A stretch of DNA of 64,000 nucleotides from the NCBI GenBank assembly GCA_020442165.1, contig JAGRKV010000018.1, positions 1 to 64,000 of the forward strand, in the 5' to 3' direction. The position numbers and the translations under genes were made by a program. Source of the stretch: Hyphomicrobiaceae bacterium. GTDB taxonomy: Bacteria; Pseudomonadota; Alphaproteobacteria; Rhizobiales; Hyphomicrobiaceae. Each line of letters begins with the position of its first letter. The first letter of the stretch is position 1. This document shows positions 53,467 to 62,784 of this stretch, piece after piece. The notes beneath the pieces are model-generated. The model worked only from the letters and a program-made list of their open reading frames with translations, made no database searches and was not told where the DNA came from.

Positions 53467-54378
53467 ATGGACGAGCCAGGGATGACATCCGTTTCCAGCC
53501 CCGAGAACAGCGATCCGGTAAAGCGTCAGATGACGGCGCCAACCGGTTTGGCCTTGCTGTGGTATCGCTTCAAGACGTCTTTCGCCACGCCACGACCATA
53601 CATGATGGTCGGCGGGATTTTCCTATGGCTCTTCGTCTACTGGCTGCTGTGCGAGGGTTTGAGGCTCGATCGCTTTGATAAAATCCCCGGACCACTGGCC
53701 GTCGCGAAAGATATGTTCTCTCCAACGCCGTTCCAGGGGATCTCGATCTTCACGGGCGAGTACTACAATCATATCTTTGTCAGCTGCCGTCGCATTCTGA
53801 TTGCGTTCACGCTTGCCACCGGAATCGGCGTACCGCTGGGCCTGTTCATGGGGTGGTCGAAAAAGGTGCGTGACTACACCTTTCCGATCCTCGAAACGCT
53901 CCGGCCAATTCCGATCCTAGCCTGGGTACCGCTGGCCATCCTGATGTTCCCAGGTTTCGAAGGCCCGGTGATCTTTCTCGCCACGCTTGCCTCGCTCTTC
54001 GTGACGACGCTCAACACGATGCTCGGCGTGCAGTCGATCGACGAATCCTACTTCCGGGCGGCCGGCTGTCTGGGCTCCAGCAACTGGGACATTTTCAAGA
54101 ATGTCGTTGTTCCCGGCGCACTCCCCTACGTCTTCACCGGCTTGCAGATCTCGATCGGCGTCGCGTGGTTTTCGCTGGTAGCGGCTGAAATGGTGTCTGG
54201 CGATCACGGGCTCGGCTACCTGATCGTCGATTCCTACATGAACAACGTCACGGTTCCGATGGTGATCGGGATGATTACGCTCGGCTTCGTCGGATGGTTC
54301 ACATCCGTCATCGTGCGCATGGTCGGGAACTGGTTGATGCAGTGGCATGTGAAGGCGCTTGCGCTGCAAGGCCGCTGA
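53467..54378 (+). CDS. msmF: Methanesulfonate ABC transporter permease (first)
   Basis: A 303-residue inner-membrane permease of the SsuC/TauC class. The first helix is VGGIFLWLFVYWLLCEGL; the BPD_transp_1 core has ILIAFTLATGIGVPLGLFMG, then the EAA-like stretch around DESYFRAAGCLGSS. The start may be 53467 or the ATG 15 bases on. It differs clearly from the second permease at 55354, so the transporter is probably a heterodimer. Confidence 0.85.
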   Translation: MDEPGMTSVSSPENSDPVKRQMTAPTGLALLWYRFKTSFATPRPYMMVGGIFLWLFVYWLLCEGLRLDRFDKIPGPLAVAKDMFSPTPFQGISIFTGEYYNHIFVSCRRILIAFTLATGIGVPLGLFMGWSKKVRDYTFPILETLRPIPILAWVPLAILMFPGFEGPVIFLATLASLFVTTLNTMLGVQSIDESYFRAAGCLGSSNWDIFKNVVVPGALPYVFTGLQISIGVAWFSLVAAEMVSGDHGLGYLIVDSYMNNVTVPMVIGMITLGFVGWFTSVIVRMVGNWLMQWHVKALALQGR

Positions 54379-54411
54379 TAAAGAGCCGCTCAAGGGAAAA
54401 CAGTTAACGGT

Positions 54412-55308
54412 ATGAACGAATTCATGTCTAAAACCAAAGTCAACGGCACGGCCGCGCCCCACGCCCAGATCAACAACGGGGCGCCCATGGGTGGTGCGTT
54501 GTCCATAAAGCACGTTTCCAAGATTTATGATCCCGAGGGCGTCAACGTCTGCGCGGTCGACGATTGCTCAATGGAGATCGCGGCAGGCGAAGTGTGCATG
54601 ATCGTCGGGCCGTCGGGTTGCGGCAAGACAACATTGCTCAATGCCATTGCGGGGTTTCATTCGATCACATCGGGAGAAATCACACTCGATGGGGACTTGC
54701 TGTGCGGGCCCGGCAAGCCAAAGGCCGCACAGGGCGCGGATAGAATGGTCGTCTTCCAGAACGGTGCGCTCTTTCCCTGGAAGACGCTCGTGGAGAACGT
54801 GGCTTATGGCCCGATTGTCCAGCGCCGCATGAGCAAGCCGGAAGCACTTGAAAAATCCTATCAGATGCTGGCCGAAGCCGGGCTTGGAGATTTCGGCGAC
54901 AAATATCCCGGCGAGGTTTCTTCAGGCATGGCACGGCGTGCCGAGATCGTGCGTGCCTTGATAAACGAGCCGAAGGTTCTGCTTCTCGACGAGCCCTACC
55001 GCGCCATGGATGCGCTGACAAAATCTATCATGCATGAATCGCTGCTGGAGACCTATGACCGCACCAAGGTGACGATCTTCTTCATCACGCACGATCTGGA
55101 GGAAGCGATCTTCCTGGGTGACAAGGTCCATGTCGTGACGACGCGGCCGTGCAGTCTCAAGAAGACCATCGACGTCACCATCCCACGTCCGCGCACGTAC
55201 GAGAGCCTGTCTTCGGAAAACTTCCGTCATCTCATGGCAGAGGTGAACGAGGCTGTGCACGAAGAGGCCGTCAAGGCTTTCCAGGCGGGCGAACGTGAAT
55301 TGGCATGA
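54412..55308 (+). CDS. msmG: Methanesulfonate ABC transporter ATPase (first)
   Basis: A 298-residue ABC ATPase with Walker A GPSGCGKTT, Q loop VFQNGALFPWK and Walker B VLLLDEPYRAMD. The signature is degenerate, VSSGMARR instead of LSGGMxQR, which may reduce one of the two ATP sites. It is followed by H loop FFITHDLEEA. A second, canonical ATPase gene is encoded at 56303. Confidence 0.88.
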   Translation: MNEFMSKTKVNGTAAPHAQINNGAPMGGALSIKHVSKIYDPEGVNVCAVDDCSMEIAAGEVCMIVGPSGCGKTTLLNAIAGFHSITSGEITLDGDLLCGPGKPKAAQGADRMVVFQNGALFPWKTLVENVAYGPIVQRRMSKPEALEKSYQMLAEAGLGDFGDKYPGEVSSGMARRAEIVRALINEPKVLLLDEPYRAMDALTKSIMHESLLETYDRTKVTIFFITHDLEEAIFLGDKVHVVTTRPCSLKKTIDVTIPRPRTYESLSSENFRHLMAEVNEAVHEEAVKAFQAGERELA

Positions 55309-55353
55309 AGTCTTGATGCCACTCCGAACCACAAGGCGGGAGAACTACTCAGA

Positions 55354-56217
55354 ATGGCAAGTGTTGCACAAATTGATGGCTCCACACCGGTGGTAAGGCG
55401 GCGGTCCAAGCTGGCCAAGTTCATGGAGAACCCGACGATCTGGCGAGGTTTGCTGGCGATCGTGATATTCCTCGCCGTCTGGGAGGTCGGGGCGCGCTTT
55501 GACGAATGGTTCGGCAAGGAATGGACGTTGCCATTCATCGGCCTCATCCCGCCACCTACGGCGGTGTTCAATGCCTGGCTCAAGATCATTCCGCAGGCAG
55601 GATATTGGGACAGCTGGCTGCAGAGCTTCCAGCGCGTGCTGACAGGCTTCGGGGCAGCGATGCTGCTTGGCATTCCGTTTGGCCTGGCGCTCGCCGTCAA
55701 CAAATACTTCCGCGACGTGTTTTTTCCGCCGTTCGAAGTGCTCCGCCCAATCCCACCTCTCGCCTGGGTTCCAGCATCGCTGATCTTCTGGCCGACGAAC
55801 GAGATGTCGATTGCATTCGTCACGTTCCTTGGTGCGTTCTTCACGATCGTCATCAACGTTCTGGGTGGTGCCCGCACCATCGACGTTCGCTATCTGCGGG
55901 CGGCCCAATCGATGGGGGCGTCTCAGTGGGATCTCTTCTCGAAGATCATTCTGCCCGGAACGTTGCCTTCCATCTTTACGGGTGCGGCTGTCGGCATGGG
56001 CATCACCTGGGAAGTCGTTCTTGCCGCGGAGATGATTTCGGGCGGCGGCACCCAAGGCAGCGGCGGACTCGGCTTCTTCATATGGAATTCCTACATGGGC
56101 GGGTCGCTCGAGCAGGTCGTGGTCGGCATGATTTCGATCGGAATCGCCGGCTTTCTGTCCTCAAGCGCGATCCGCTGGCTTGGTGACAGGCTGATGCCAT
56201 GGCGCCGCCTCTTCTGA
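55354..56217 (+). CDS. msmH: Methanesulfonate ABC transporter permease (second)
   Basis: A 287-residue permease of the same class as the one at 53467 but well diverged. Helices include WRGLLAIVIFLAAWEVGA-like residues at 30-47, FGAAMLLGIPFGLALAV and MGITWEVVLAAEMISGGG; the EAA-like loop is YLRAAQSMGAS. It ends WLGDRLMPWRRLF. It is in line with the preceding ATPase, 45 bases apart. Confidence 0.86.
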   Translation: MASVAQIDGSTPVVRRRSKLAKFMENPTIWRGLLAIVIFLAVWEVGARFDEWFGKEWTLPFIGLIPPPTAVFNAWLKIIPQAGYWDSWLQSFQRVLTGFGAAMLLGIPFGLALAVNKYFRDVFFPPFEVLRPIPPLAWVPASLIFWPTNEMSIAFVTFLGAFFTIVINVLGGARTIDVRYLRAAQSMGASQWDLFSKIILPGTLPSIFTGAAVGMGITWEVVLAAEMISGGGTQGSGGLGFFIWNSYMGGSLEQVVVGMISIGIAGFLSSSAIRWLGDRLMPWRRLF

Positions 56218-56302
56218 GAGGACGTGGTGGAAGAAGAATGCAGCGGAATGAATTCCGCTTCCCGGAGCAAGTGTCCGAGATTGACGAGAGGCTCAACTGT
56301 TC

Positions 56303-57226
56303 ATGCAAACCGCTGAAACGACACAAACACCTGGATCGGCCGGTGCTGGTAAAATTGGTGCTGAGGCGGCGCTCGATGCTCATGGCGTGGGCAAGAGCCA
56401 TCTGCAATTGCAGAACGTGTCCAAGGCCTTCGGCGACGAATGGGACCGGCAGCACGTCATATCGGACATGTCGCTTGATATTCGCCCCGGCAAGATGACG
56501 GTCGTGGTGGGGCCATCGGGTTGCGGCAAGAGTACGCTCGTCAACCTGATCGCGGGCTATGAACAGCCAGATTCGGGGGTGATCCTGCTTGACGGCAACC
56601 CGGTGAAGGGGCCGGGCAAGGATCGCATGGTGGTTTTCCAGGAAACCGCGCTGATACCCTGGCAGACGACCTATCAGAATGTTGTTTTCGGCCCGAAGCT
56701 GAGAGGCGACCTCAAAGGCAAGGCGCTTGAGGACGAAGCCAAGCGCCTGCTCGTCAAGGTAGGCTTGGGCGAATTCATGCACAAATATCCGCTGCAGCTG
56801 TCGGGCGGCATGCAGCGGCGCGCAGAGCTTGCCCGTGCCCTCATCAATGATCCGCGCGTCATGATTATGGACGAGCCATTTCGCGGACTTGATGCGATGT
56901 CGCGTGGCCTGATGCAGGAGTTCTTCCTCAGGCTGTTTGAGGAAAACCGGCGCACCAACCTGTTCGTGACCTCGGAAATCGACGAGGCGATTTTCCTGGC
57001 CGACCGCCTGGTCATACTCTCGAACCGTCCGGCTTCGGTGCGCAAGGTTATCGAGATCGACCTGCCGCGGCCGCGGCACTACACCATGCTCAATTCGCCG
57101 GAGGCCTTCGCTTACAAGCGCGACGCAATGGAGTTGCTGCACGAAGAGGCTATGAAAAGCTTCCGCACGTCTTCGTCCTCGTCGACGGGAGGCAAGCAAG
57201 GCTTCACGAGCGCAAGTGGCCATTGA
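56303..57226 (+). CDS. Second sulfonate-transporter ATPase
   Basis: A 307-residue ABC ATPase with Walker A GPSGCGKST, Q loop VFQETALIPWQ, canonical signature LSGGMQRR and Walker B VMIMDEPFRGLD. The usual H-loop histidine is replaced: the stretch reads FVTSEIDEAIFLA where most relatives have THD-x-x-EA. So this ATPase lacks the switch histidine while its partner (54412) keeps the histidine but has a degenerate signature. The Ser-rich tail ends SASGH. Gene fifth in the msmEFGH direction. Confidence 0.86.
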   Translation: MQTAETTQTPGSAGAGKIGAEAALDAHGVGKSHLQLQNVSKAFGDEWDRQHVISDMSLDIRPGKMTVVVGPSGCGKSTLVNLIAGYEQPDSGVILLDGNPVKGPGKDRMVVFQETALIPWQTTYQNVVFGPKLRGDLKGKALEDEAKRLLVKVGLGEFMHKYPLQLSGGMQRRAELARALINDPRVMIMDEPFRGLDAMSRGLMQEFFLRLFEENRRTNLFVTSEIDEAIFLADRLVILSNRPASVRKVIEIDLPRPRHYTMLNSPEAFAYKRDAMELLHEEAMKSFRTSSSSSTGGKQGFTSASGH

Positions 57227-57333
57227 CGGTTCGCCGTCACTGGCCATGCTCGGCGCAATCGTATCCAGCGGCAGCGAGGCGGGGGGCTTGGCAGCCTCTG
57301 CCGCGGTGGTCGACCCTTACAAGGCCCATCCCG

Positions 57334-57549
57334 ATGCTCGAACTACTCGAGAAATTTGCACAAAGGCCGGTGGTGGCGGCTTTCGCCATTCTCGGCGCCA
57401 TCCTCGTGTCTGCTGGCGCCCTCATGGCAAAGCCTCACCCCAAGGCGCCGCCCCAACCCTTTGTCCGGTACTTGACGGTGGCGGGCTATGTCCTCACGAT
57501 AGCAAGCATCTTCCTGTTCGTCGCAGCGGGTTTCCTCTCGGGGCGGTAA
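57334..57549 (+). CDS. Small two-helix membrane protein
   Basis: A 71-residue hypothetical protein: MLELLEKFAQRP, a transmembrane helix (VVAAFAILGAILVSAGALMA), a Lys/Pro loop (KPHPKAPPQ), and a second helix (YLTVAGYVLTIASIFLFVAAGF). No family recognised. The frame is open upstream to 57223, but that part overlaps the preceding gene and is not protein-like. It is 52 bases before the Gld-like ATPase and may belong to that operon. Confidence 0.6.
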   Translation: MLELLEKFAQRPVVAAFAILGAILVSAGALMAKPHPKAPPQPFVRYLTVAGYVLTIASIFLFVAAGFLSGR

Positions 57550-57601
57550 CAGTGCCAGCGGCCCATGCCGTGATCGCAAACCAGGATGCTTATCCGACTT
57601 T

Positions 57602-58345
57602 ATGTTGATCGAGGCAGAGGACCTGCAAAAATCATTCGGTTCCGTCGAGGCCGTGCGCGGTATTTCGTTCCGTGTCGCGCGGGGTGAACGCGTTGGCATT
57701 CTGGGTGCGAACGGGGCAGGTAAATCGACGACGCTGCGGATGCTCGCGGGGACACTCGCTCCGGACAGTGGCACGGCCCGAATTGCGAGCGCGGATGTGT
57801 TGGGCGACCCGCTCACGGCCCGGAGTGCGATTGGCTATCTGCCGGAAGCCGCGAATGGATTTGGCCGACTCACGGTAGCGGAATTCCTACTGTTTGCCGC
57901 GGAGGCTCGGGGCATCCCACCAGGAGCGCGCAAGGAGAGTGCCGCGCGAGTGATCGATGCTCTCGATCTTGGATCGGCACTGAGTCGGAGCCTCGCGACG
58001 TTGTCGAAAGGTTGGCGCCAACGTGCATGGCTGGCCCAGGCTTTGATCCACGATCCCCAAGTGCTGATTCTGGATGAGCCGACCGACGGGCTCGATCCCA
58101 ACCAGAAGATTGCGTTGCGGGAGCTGCTCGGTACGCTGACCCGCGACAAGGCGATGCTCATCAGCACGCACATTCTGGAGGAGGCCGAGGCGCTGTGCGA
58201 TCGGCTGATCGTGATCGACAACGGCCTAGTCGTGGCTGACGCAATGACTAAGGAGCTGGTTGACGGCTCGGGCCGACTAGCCCCGGCTTTCACGCGGCTG
58301 ACCGGTGGTGGCGCGCGGGATGCCCGAGACCGGGTCGCAACATGA
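57602..58345 (+). CDS. Gld-like ABC exporter ATPase
   Basis: A 247-residue ABC ATPase of the CcmA/NatA/GldA class: Walker A GANGAGKST, signature LSKGWRQR (GldA-type), Walker B VLILDEPTDGLD and H loop ISTHILEEAE. It overlaps the next permease gene by four bases (ATGA), so the two form one ABC-2 transporter. Substrate unknown. Confidence 0.9.
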   Translation: MLIEAEDLQKSFGSVEAVRGISFRVARGERVGILGANGAGKSTTLRMLAGTLAPDSGTARIASADVLGDPLTARSAIGYLPEAANGFGRLTVAEFLLFAAEARGIPPGARKESAARVIDALDLGSALSRSLATLSKGWRQRAWLAQALIHDPQVLILDEPTDGLDPNQKIALRELLGTLTRDKAMLISTHILEEAEALCDRLIVIDNGLVVADAMTKELVDGSGRLAPAFTRLTGGGARDARDRVAT

Positions 58346-60954
58346 GCGCTGACAGCGAAACCGGGCATACTTTCACAGGGGCAGAGCCACCCCGCTTTTC
58401 CGAGGCGGTGCGTGCAATCGCAAAGTGTGCACTGCGGCAGCTTTGGGCAGGTATGATGACACCGCTTTTCCAGGCGGCGTTCCTGATTGCCTTGGCGTCG
58501 GCGATATTCCTTATCGGCCGTGCATATCAGAGCGACGTCACGTCCGTCGATCTGCAATGGATGTTCCTGCCGTGGCTTGCCGCGATCTTCGTGCCGGCGC
58601 TTGCGATGCAGGCTTTCGAGGACACTCCCGGCGATCGCCGCATGGAGCTTCTCACGAGCCTGCCCGTGTCGCCAGCCGCTCTGGCGACTGGAATGTGGGC
58701 GGCGGGATTGCTCGTGCTGCTTGCGACATTGGCGCTGACATTCCCATTTCCCCTAACGATGGCCTACCTGGGCGACCTCGACATCGGCACCACTCTAGCA
58801 GGTTACATTGGTGCGATCGGTTATTTCGCAGCCGTTTATGCCATCGCCCTCGTGGCTGCGGCGTCAACGCGCGAAGCGATCGGTGGTTATGTGGTCGGTG
58901 TCATCGCGCTCTTGGTTCTGCAACTTGCGAGTGGCGATGCGGCATCGAACCTTCTTCGGGGCACCATTGCTGCTCCGTTGATCGATAAGTTGCCCTACGT
59001 CACGCCAGGTTTCTGGCTTGCAGAATTTGGCACCGGCAGGATCGCCCTTGCCGGGATCGTCTATCTGGCGGGCACCACAGCATTGGCGCTTGCGGCCACG
59101 GCATTCATGATCGCGCAGCGGCGGCTGGCGGGAAGGGGGCTTGGCCAGCGCCTGGGGCTTAATCGTGTGCTGCGCGCAGGCACGTGGGTTGCGGCGGTGT
59201 TCCTGCTCTTCGCCGTGTGCCTGCATATTGATGTGGGCATCGATCTCACCCAGGAACGCGAATTCACGCTGCATCCTGAAACGCGCGAGATCGCGGCTTC
59301 AGCACAACCGGGCACGAACATCGAAGTTTATTGGAATGCCTCCAACACCGATATCCCGGCAGCCATACGTCAGCATGCAGGGCGCACAATACGGTTGCTG
59401 AAGCAGATCGCTGAAACCTCAGATGGCCGGATCTCGCTCAGTCTCCATGAGCCGGCGCCGGACTCGGAAGATGAGGACCAGGCCTCGCTCAAGGGGCTGC
59501 AGCGTGTCACGCTGTCGGCAGGTGGCCATTTCATGCTTGGTGCGGCCTTCAGCCAGAACAAGCGACAATCGGCGATCTCCTACTTCGCACCGGATCGCGC
59601 GCCGGTTCTGGAATACGATGTTGCGGCAACGCTCGAAGCGCTTGGCCGGACGAAGACCCCACGCATTGGAATCCTTTCGCCGTTGCTGACGCCGAGCAAC
59701 GCCAGCAATCCGCGCGAGGGGCTCGCGTTCCTTGAAGAGATCAAACGCCAGTACGATGTCGCCATCATCCCTCATTTCTCAGACCAGTTGCCCGAGAACC
59801 TCGACGCCCTCATCGTGATGGATGCGACGATACTGAAGCCTGAAATGTTGCGGCAGATCGACCGGCATGTGATGTCGGGGCGAGGCCTCATCGTCATGGT
59901 GGATCCCTTCGTTCGCTTCAATCCGGCGTCAAATGCCGTGGTGCCCCAGCCTGGTGCGGACATCAACGATGTTTCCGATCTGCTCCTGCGCTATGGCCTG
60001 CGTTTCGAAGGAAACGATGTGACCGGCGATCCGGCACTTGCATCGACCGTTGGCGCCGGAGACCAGCGCTTTCTCTATCCCTTCTGGCTGCGCATCCGCC
60101 GGCCAGAATTTTCACCAACACAGCCGGCTGTCGCGGGATTGAACGAGCTTGCCTTTGCAGAGCCCGGTGCGTTTGCCATCGTGGATGGGGCGCACGCTGC
60201 CGCCTTGGTCACGACCAGCAATCGGGCGGGGACGCTGCCGCGAGGAGAATTCAAGGATGGCAATCCGCAGACGCTTGCTTCGCGCCTCACCAGCCACGGT
60301 GGTTCCCGTATCGTTGCTGCACTCATCGAAGGTTCGCTGACGAGCGCGTTCCCGCAGCAAGCAGGCGCGAGAGGAGCCGCCGGACCTGCCAAAACAGACA
60401 ACGCCCGCATATTTGCCATAGCCGACGTCGACTGGCTCTTCGATCCGCTGACCTACGTGCAAGGTGGTGGTGGTGTGGCGCGGCCCCTCAACGACAACAT
60501 TGCTGCATTGTCAAACATGATCGAGGCTGCCGCCGGGCACTCGGACCTCGCGGGCATTCGTTCGCGGGGCAGACTTTCGCGGCCTTTCACGCGCGTGGCC
60601 GACATGCTTGCTGCATCGCAAGAGCGTTATCGCGAGAAAGAAGGGGAGCTACTGGGGCGAATTTCGCGCGTGGAAGACAACATTCAAAAAGCGCTTCAAT
60701 TGTCTGGCGCCCACACGCTCGATCAGCTTCCGGACGTCATCCAAGGCCAGGTGGCTGAACTCAGGCGCGCGTTGCTGCCTTTCAGACGCGAACTTAGAAC
60801 TTTGCGGCAGTCCATGCGCGAAGACGTCGAACGCCTTGGCTGGTGGCTGACACTCTTAAATTTGCTGGCCGGTCCGGTTCTGGTCATCGTGCTTGCTGGA
60901 GCAGTACATGCATGGAGACGCCGATCCCTGATGCGCTCGCTTGGTTTTTCATAA
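58342..60954 (+). CDS. ABC-2 permease fused to GldG-type domain
   Basis: An 870-residue protein. Residues about 40-300 hold six or so transmembrane helices of an ABC-2 permease (GldF-like; for example ALATGMWAAGLLVLLATLAL and EAIGGYVVGVIALLVLQLA). A large extracytoplasmic domain of the GldG/DUF7088 type follows (QEREFTLHPETREIA, then DALIVMDATILKPEMLRQID, then RGLIVMVDPFVRF). A coiled coil (about 755-835) leads to a final helix (LLNLLAGPVLVIVLAGAVHAW). In gliding bacteria GldFG are separate; GldF-GldG fusions occur in Proteobacteria with unknown substrate. Confidence 0.85.
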   Translation: MSADSETGHTFTGAEPPRFSEAVRAIAKCALRQLWAGMMTPLFQAAFLIALASAIFLIGRAYQSDVTSVDLQWMFLPWLAAIFVPALAMQAFEDTPGDRRMELLTSLPVSPAALATGMWAAGLLVLLATLALTFPFPLTMAYLGDLDIGTTLAGYIGAIGYFAAVYAIALVAAASTREAIGGYVVGVIALLVLQLASGDAASNLLRGTIAAPLIDKLPYVTPGFWLAEFGTGRIALAGIVYLAGTTALALAATAFMIAQRRLAGRGLGQRLGLNRVLRAGTWVAAVFLLFAVCLHIDVGIDLTQEREFTLHPETREIAASAQPGTNIEVYWNASNTDIPAAIRQHAGRTIRLLKQIAETSDGRISLSLHEPAPDSEDEDQASLKGLQRVTLSAGGHFMLGAAFSQNKRQSAISYFAPDRAPVLEYDVAATLEALGRTKTPRIGILSPLLTPSNASNPREGLAFLEEIKRQYDVAIIPHFSDQLPENLDALIVMDATILKPEMLRQIDRHVMSGRGLIVMVDPFVRFNPASNAVVPQPGADINDVSDLLLRYGLRFEGNDVTGDPALASTVGAGDQRFLYPFWLRIRRPEFSPTQPAVAGLNELAFAEPGAFAIVDGAHAAALVTTSNRAGTLPRGEFKDGNPQTLASRLTSHGGSRIVAALIEGSLTSAFPQQAGARGAAGPAKTDNARIFAIADVDWLFDPLTYVQGGGGVARPLNDNIAALSNMIEAAAGHSDLAGIRSRGRLSRPFTRVADMLAASQERYREKEGELLGRISRVEDNIQKALQLSGAHTLDQLPDVIQGQVAELRRALLPFRRELRTLRQSMREDVERLGWWLTLLNLLAGPVLVIVLAGAVHAWRRRSLMRSLGFS

Positions 60955-61269
60955 TGACTGCAAATGCCATCCTCCCATGAGCATGTTGCGCTGCAAATGC
61001 ACTGAATAGGTTGCAGCAGGTAGCAGATAGGGATCTTTTATTAGAATTTGTGTTTCGAGACAGACAACGTGCAACAATCGGTCGCATTTATCTCGACCGG
61101 GTAAATGAGGGCGCCTAGCTGCCCCAAAAAATATTGCCGTGGTCGATCTTGCCTTCCTTTTTGGCTCGATAAACGGTCAGGCAACAATAAGTCAGAACAG
61201 AGCGCTCAATGGCGATTGCATCTTGCTGTCGTCAAACGGAAGCGCCTGCCTGAATTCGGGAGAGAACGC
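60955..61269. other. Intergenic region upstream of the sulfite dehydrogenase gene
   Basis: About 315 bases. It contains a ten-base direct repeat CTGCAAATGC (two copies near 60959 and 60993) and an inverted repeat CATTTA-N11-TAAATG at 61085-61107. No gene and no confident promoter pair. Confidence 0.45.
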
Positions 61270-62709
61270 ATGACCAAGGAAGAAAATTCCGGACTGCATT
61301 ACCCTGACATTTCCAACCTCGACCTTCCTGACAATGTTCGCGATCAATTCGATGCCATGCGTGAGGCCGAGCAGCGCTCTTTGCTGGCGCGCAAGGCTGA
61401 ACTCGAAGCATGCGAATGCCGCGAGGGCATGTTCCCTAATGTCGTTGCAAGCCGAAGGTCGTTTTTTGCTGGTGCCGCCGCTGCCGCTGCTGCGGGAACG
61501 CTTCCAGTAATCGCGCGCGCCGCGGCGCCGCCAGGGGCCAAGGAATTCGACGTGCCAGCGGATCCCACGAAGGTTCAAGGGCGGCTGACCAACGACGATG
61601 GCGGTTATGGTTCCCGGTCACAGTTCGAAAAAGAGGTCCGCTGGCGGTTCCCGACAGCCACCAAGGAATCGTCATGGACGATGACGCCGCTGGAGAACAG
61701 CCAGGGAATTATCACCCCTTCAGGATTGCACTTCGAGCGCCACCATGGCGGCATTCCGACCATCAGCCCGGAAAGCCACACGCTGATCGTGCATGGAATG
61801 TGCGAAAAGCCCAAGAAGTACACGATTGCTGACCTGAAGCGGTTTCCATCCGTATCGCGGATGCACTTCATCGAATGTTCGGGCAACGGTCTCACCGAAT
61901 ACAGGGCGCCATATCTCAAGACGGTGCAGGGTACACATGGCCTGACCAGTACTTCGGAATGGACGGGTGTTCCGCTTTCGACAATCCTTGCTGAAGTGGG
62001 CGTGCAGCCTGGTGCAGCTTGGATCCTTGCCGAGGGTGCCGATGCCGCGGTGATGACGCGCAGCGTTCCCATCGACAAGGCATGGTCGGATGCGCTGCTC
62101 GCCTATGGCCAGAACGGCGAGGCGATCAGGCCGGAGCAAGGTTATCCACTGCGACTGCTGCTTCCTGGCTTCGAAGGCAACACGCACATCAAGTGGCTGC
62201 GCCGCCTGGAGATCAGCGATAAGCCATTCATGACCCGTGAGGAGACATCCAAGTACACGGACGTCGTGAAGGATGGCAAAGCCCGGCAATTCACTTTCAC
62301 GATGGAGGCGAAGTCGGTCATCACCTTCCCGTCGGGCGAGATGAAGCTGCCGGGGCCCGGATTCTACGAGATAACTGGGCTGGCGTGGTCGGGCCGCGGA
62401 TGCGTGAAGGATGCCGAGGTTACGACAGATGGTGGAAAGACCTGGCATTACGCCTCGTTGCAGACACCGATCCTGCCGATCTGCCATACGCGTTTCCGCT
62501 TCCCTTGGTACTGGGACGGCAAGCCAGCCTTGATCGCCAGCCGTTGCTCCGACGAGACAGGCTATGTGCAGCCAACGATTGCTGAACTCAACGCGGTGCG
62601 CGGAGTGAACGGCCATCCGAAATTTGCCTCGATCTATCACCTCAACGGCATCATGGCGTGGGAAGTGGCGGCCGACGGAACTGTAACAAACGGCGCGCAC
62701 AAGGTGTGA
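61270..62709 (+). CDS. soxC: SoxC-like molybdopterin sulfite dehydrogenase
   Basis: A 479-residue sulfite-oxidase-family enzyme. An unusually long N-terminal stretch (about 60 residues) precedes a twin-arginine-type signal (SRRSFFAGAAAAAAAG). The mature part has LHFERHHGGIPTI, the Mo-ligand cysteine C203 in FIECSGNG, and the dimerisation domain near TTDGGKTWHYA. It oxidises sulfite (or a SoxYZ-bound sulfur) and passes electrons to a cytochrome c. No soxXYZAB genes are present, so sulfite from methanesulfonate is the likely substrate. The ATG at 61270 follows GGGAGAG. Confidence 0.9.
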   Translation: MTKEENSGLHYPDISNLDLPDNVRDQFDAMREAEQRSLLARKAELEACECREGMFPNVVASRRSFFAGAAAAAAAGTLPVIARAAAPPGAKEFDVPADPTKVQGRLTNDDGGYGSRSQFEKEVRWRFPTATKESSWTMTPLENSQGIITPSGLHFERHHGGIPTISPESHTLIVHGMCEKPKKYTIADLKRFPSVSRMHFIECSGNGLTEYRAPYLKTVQGTHGLTSTSEWTGVPLSTILAEVGVQPGAAWILAEGADAAVMTRSVPIDKAWSDALLAYGQNGEAIRPEQGYPLRLLLPGFEGNTHIKWLRRLEISDKPFMTREETSKYTDVVKDGKARQFTFTMEAKSVITFPSGEMKLPGPGFYEITGLAWSGRGCVKDAEVTTDGGKTWHYASLQTPILPICHTRFRFPWYWDGKPALIASRCSDETGYVQPTIAELNAVRGVNGHPKFASIYHLNGIMAWEVAADGTVTNGAHKV

Positions 62710-62784
62710 CGGACAGAGCATCAAGGAACAGGTTAGGAGCCCGCGCCTTCTGTTGGAGGGCTGCGGGCCGGGAGACTGGATAAC

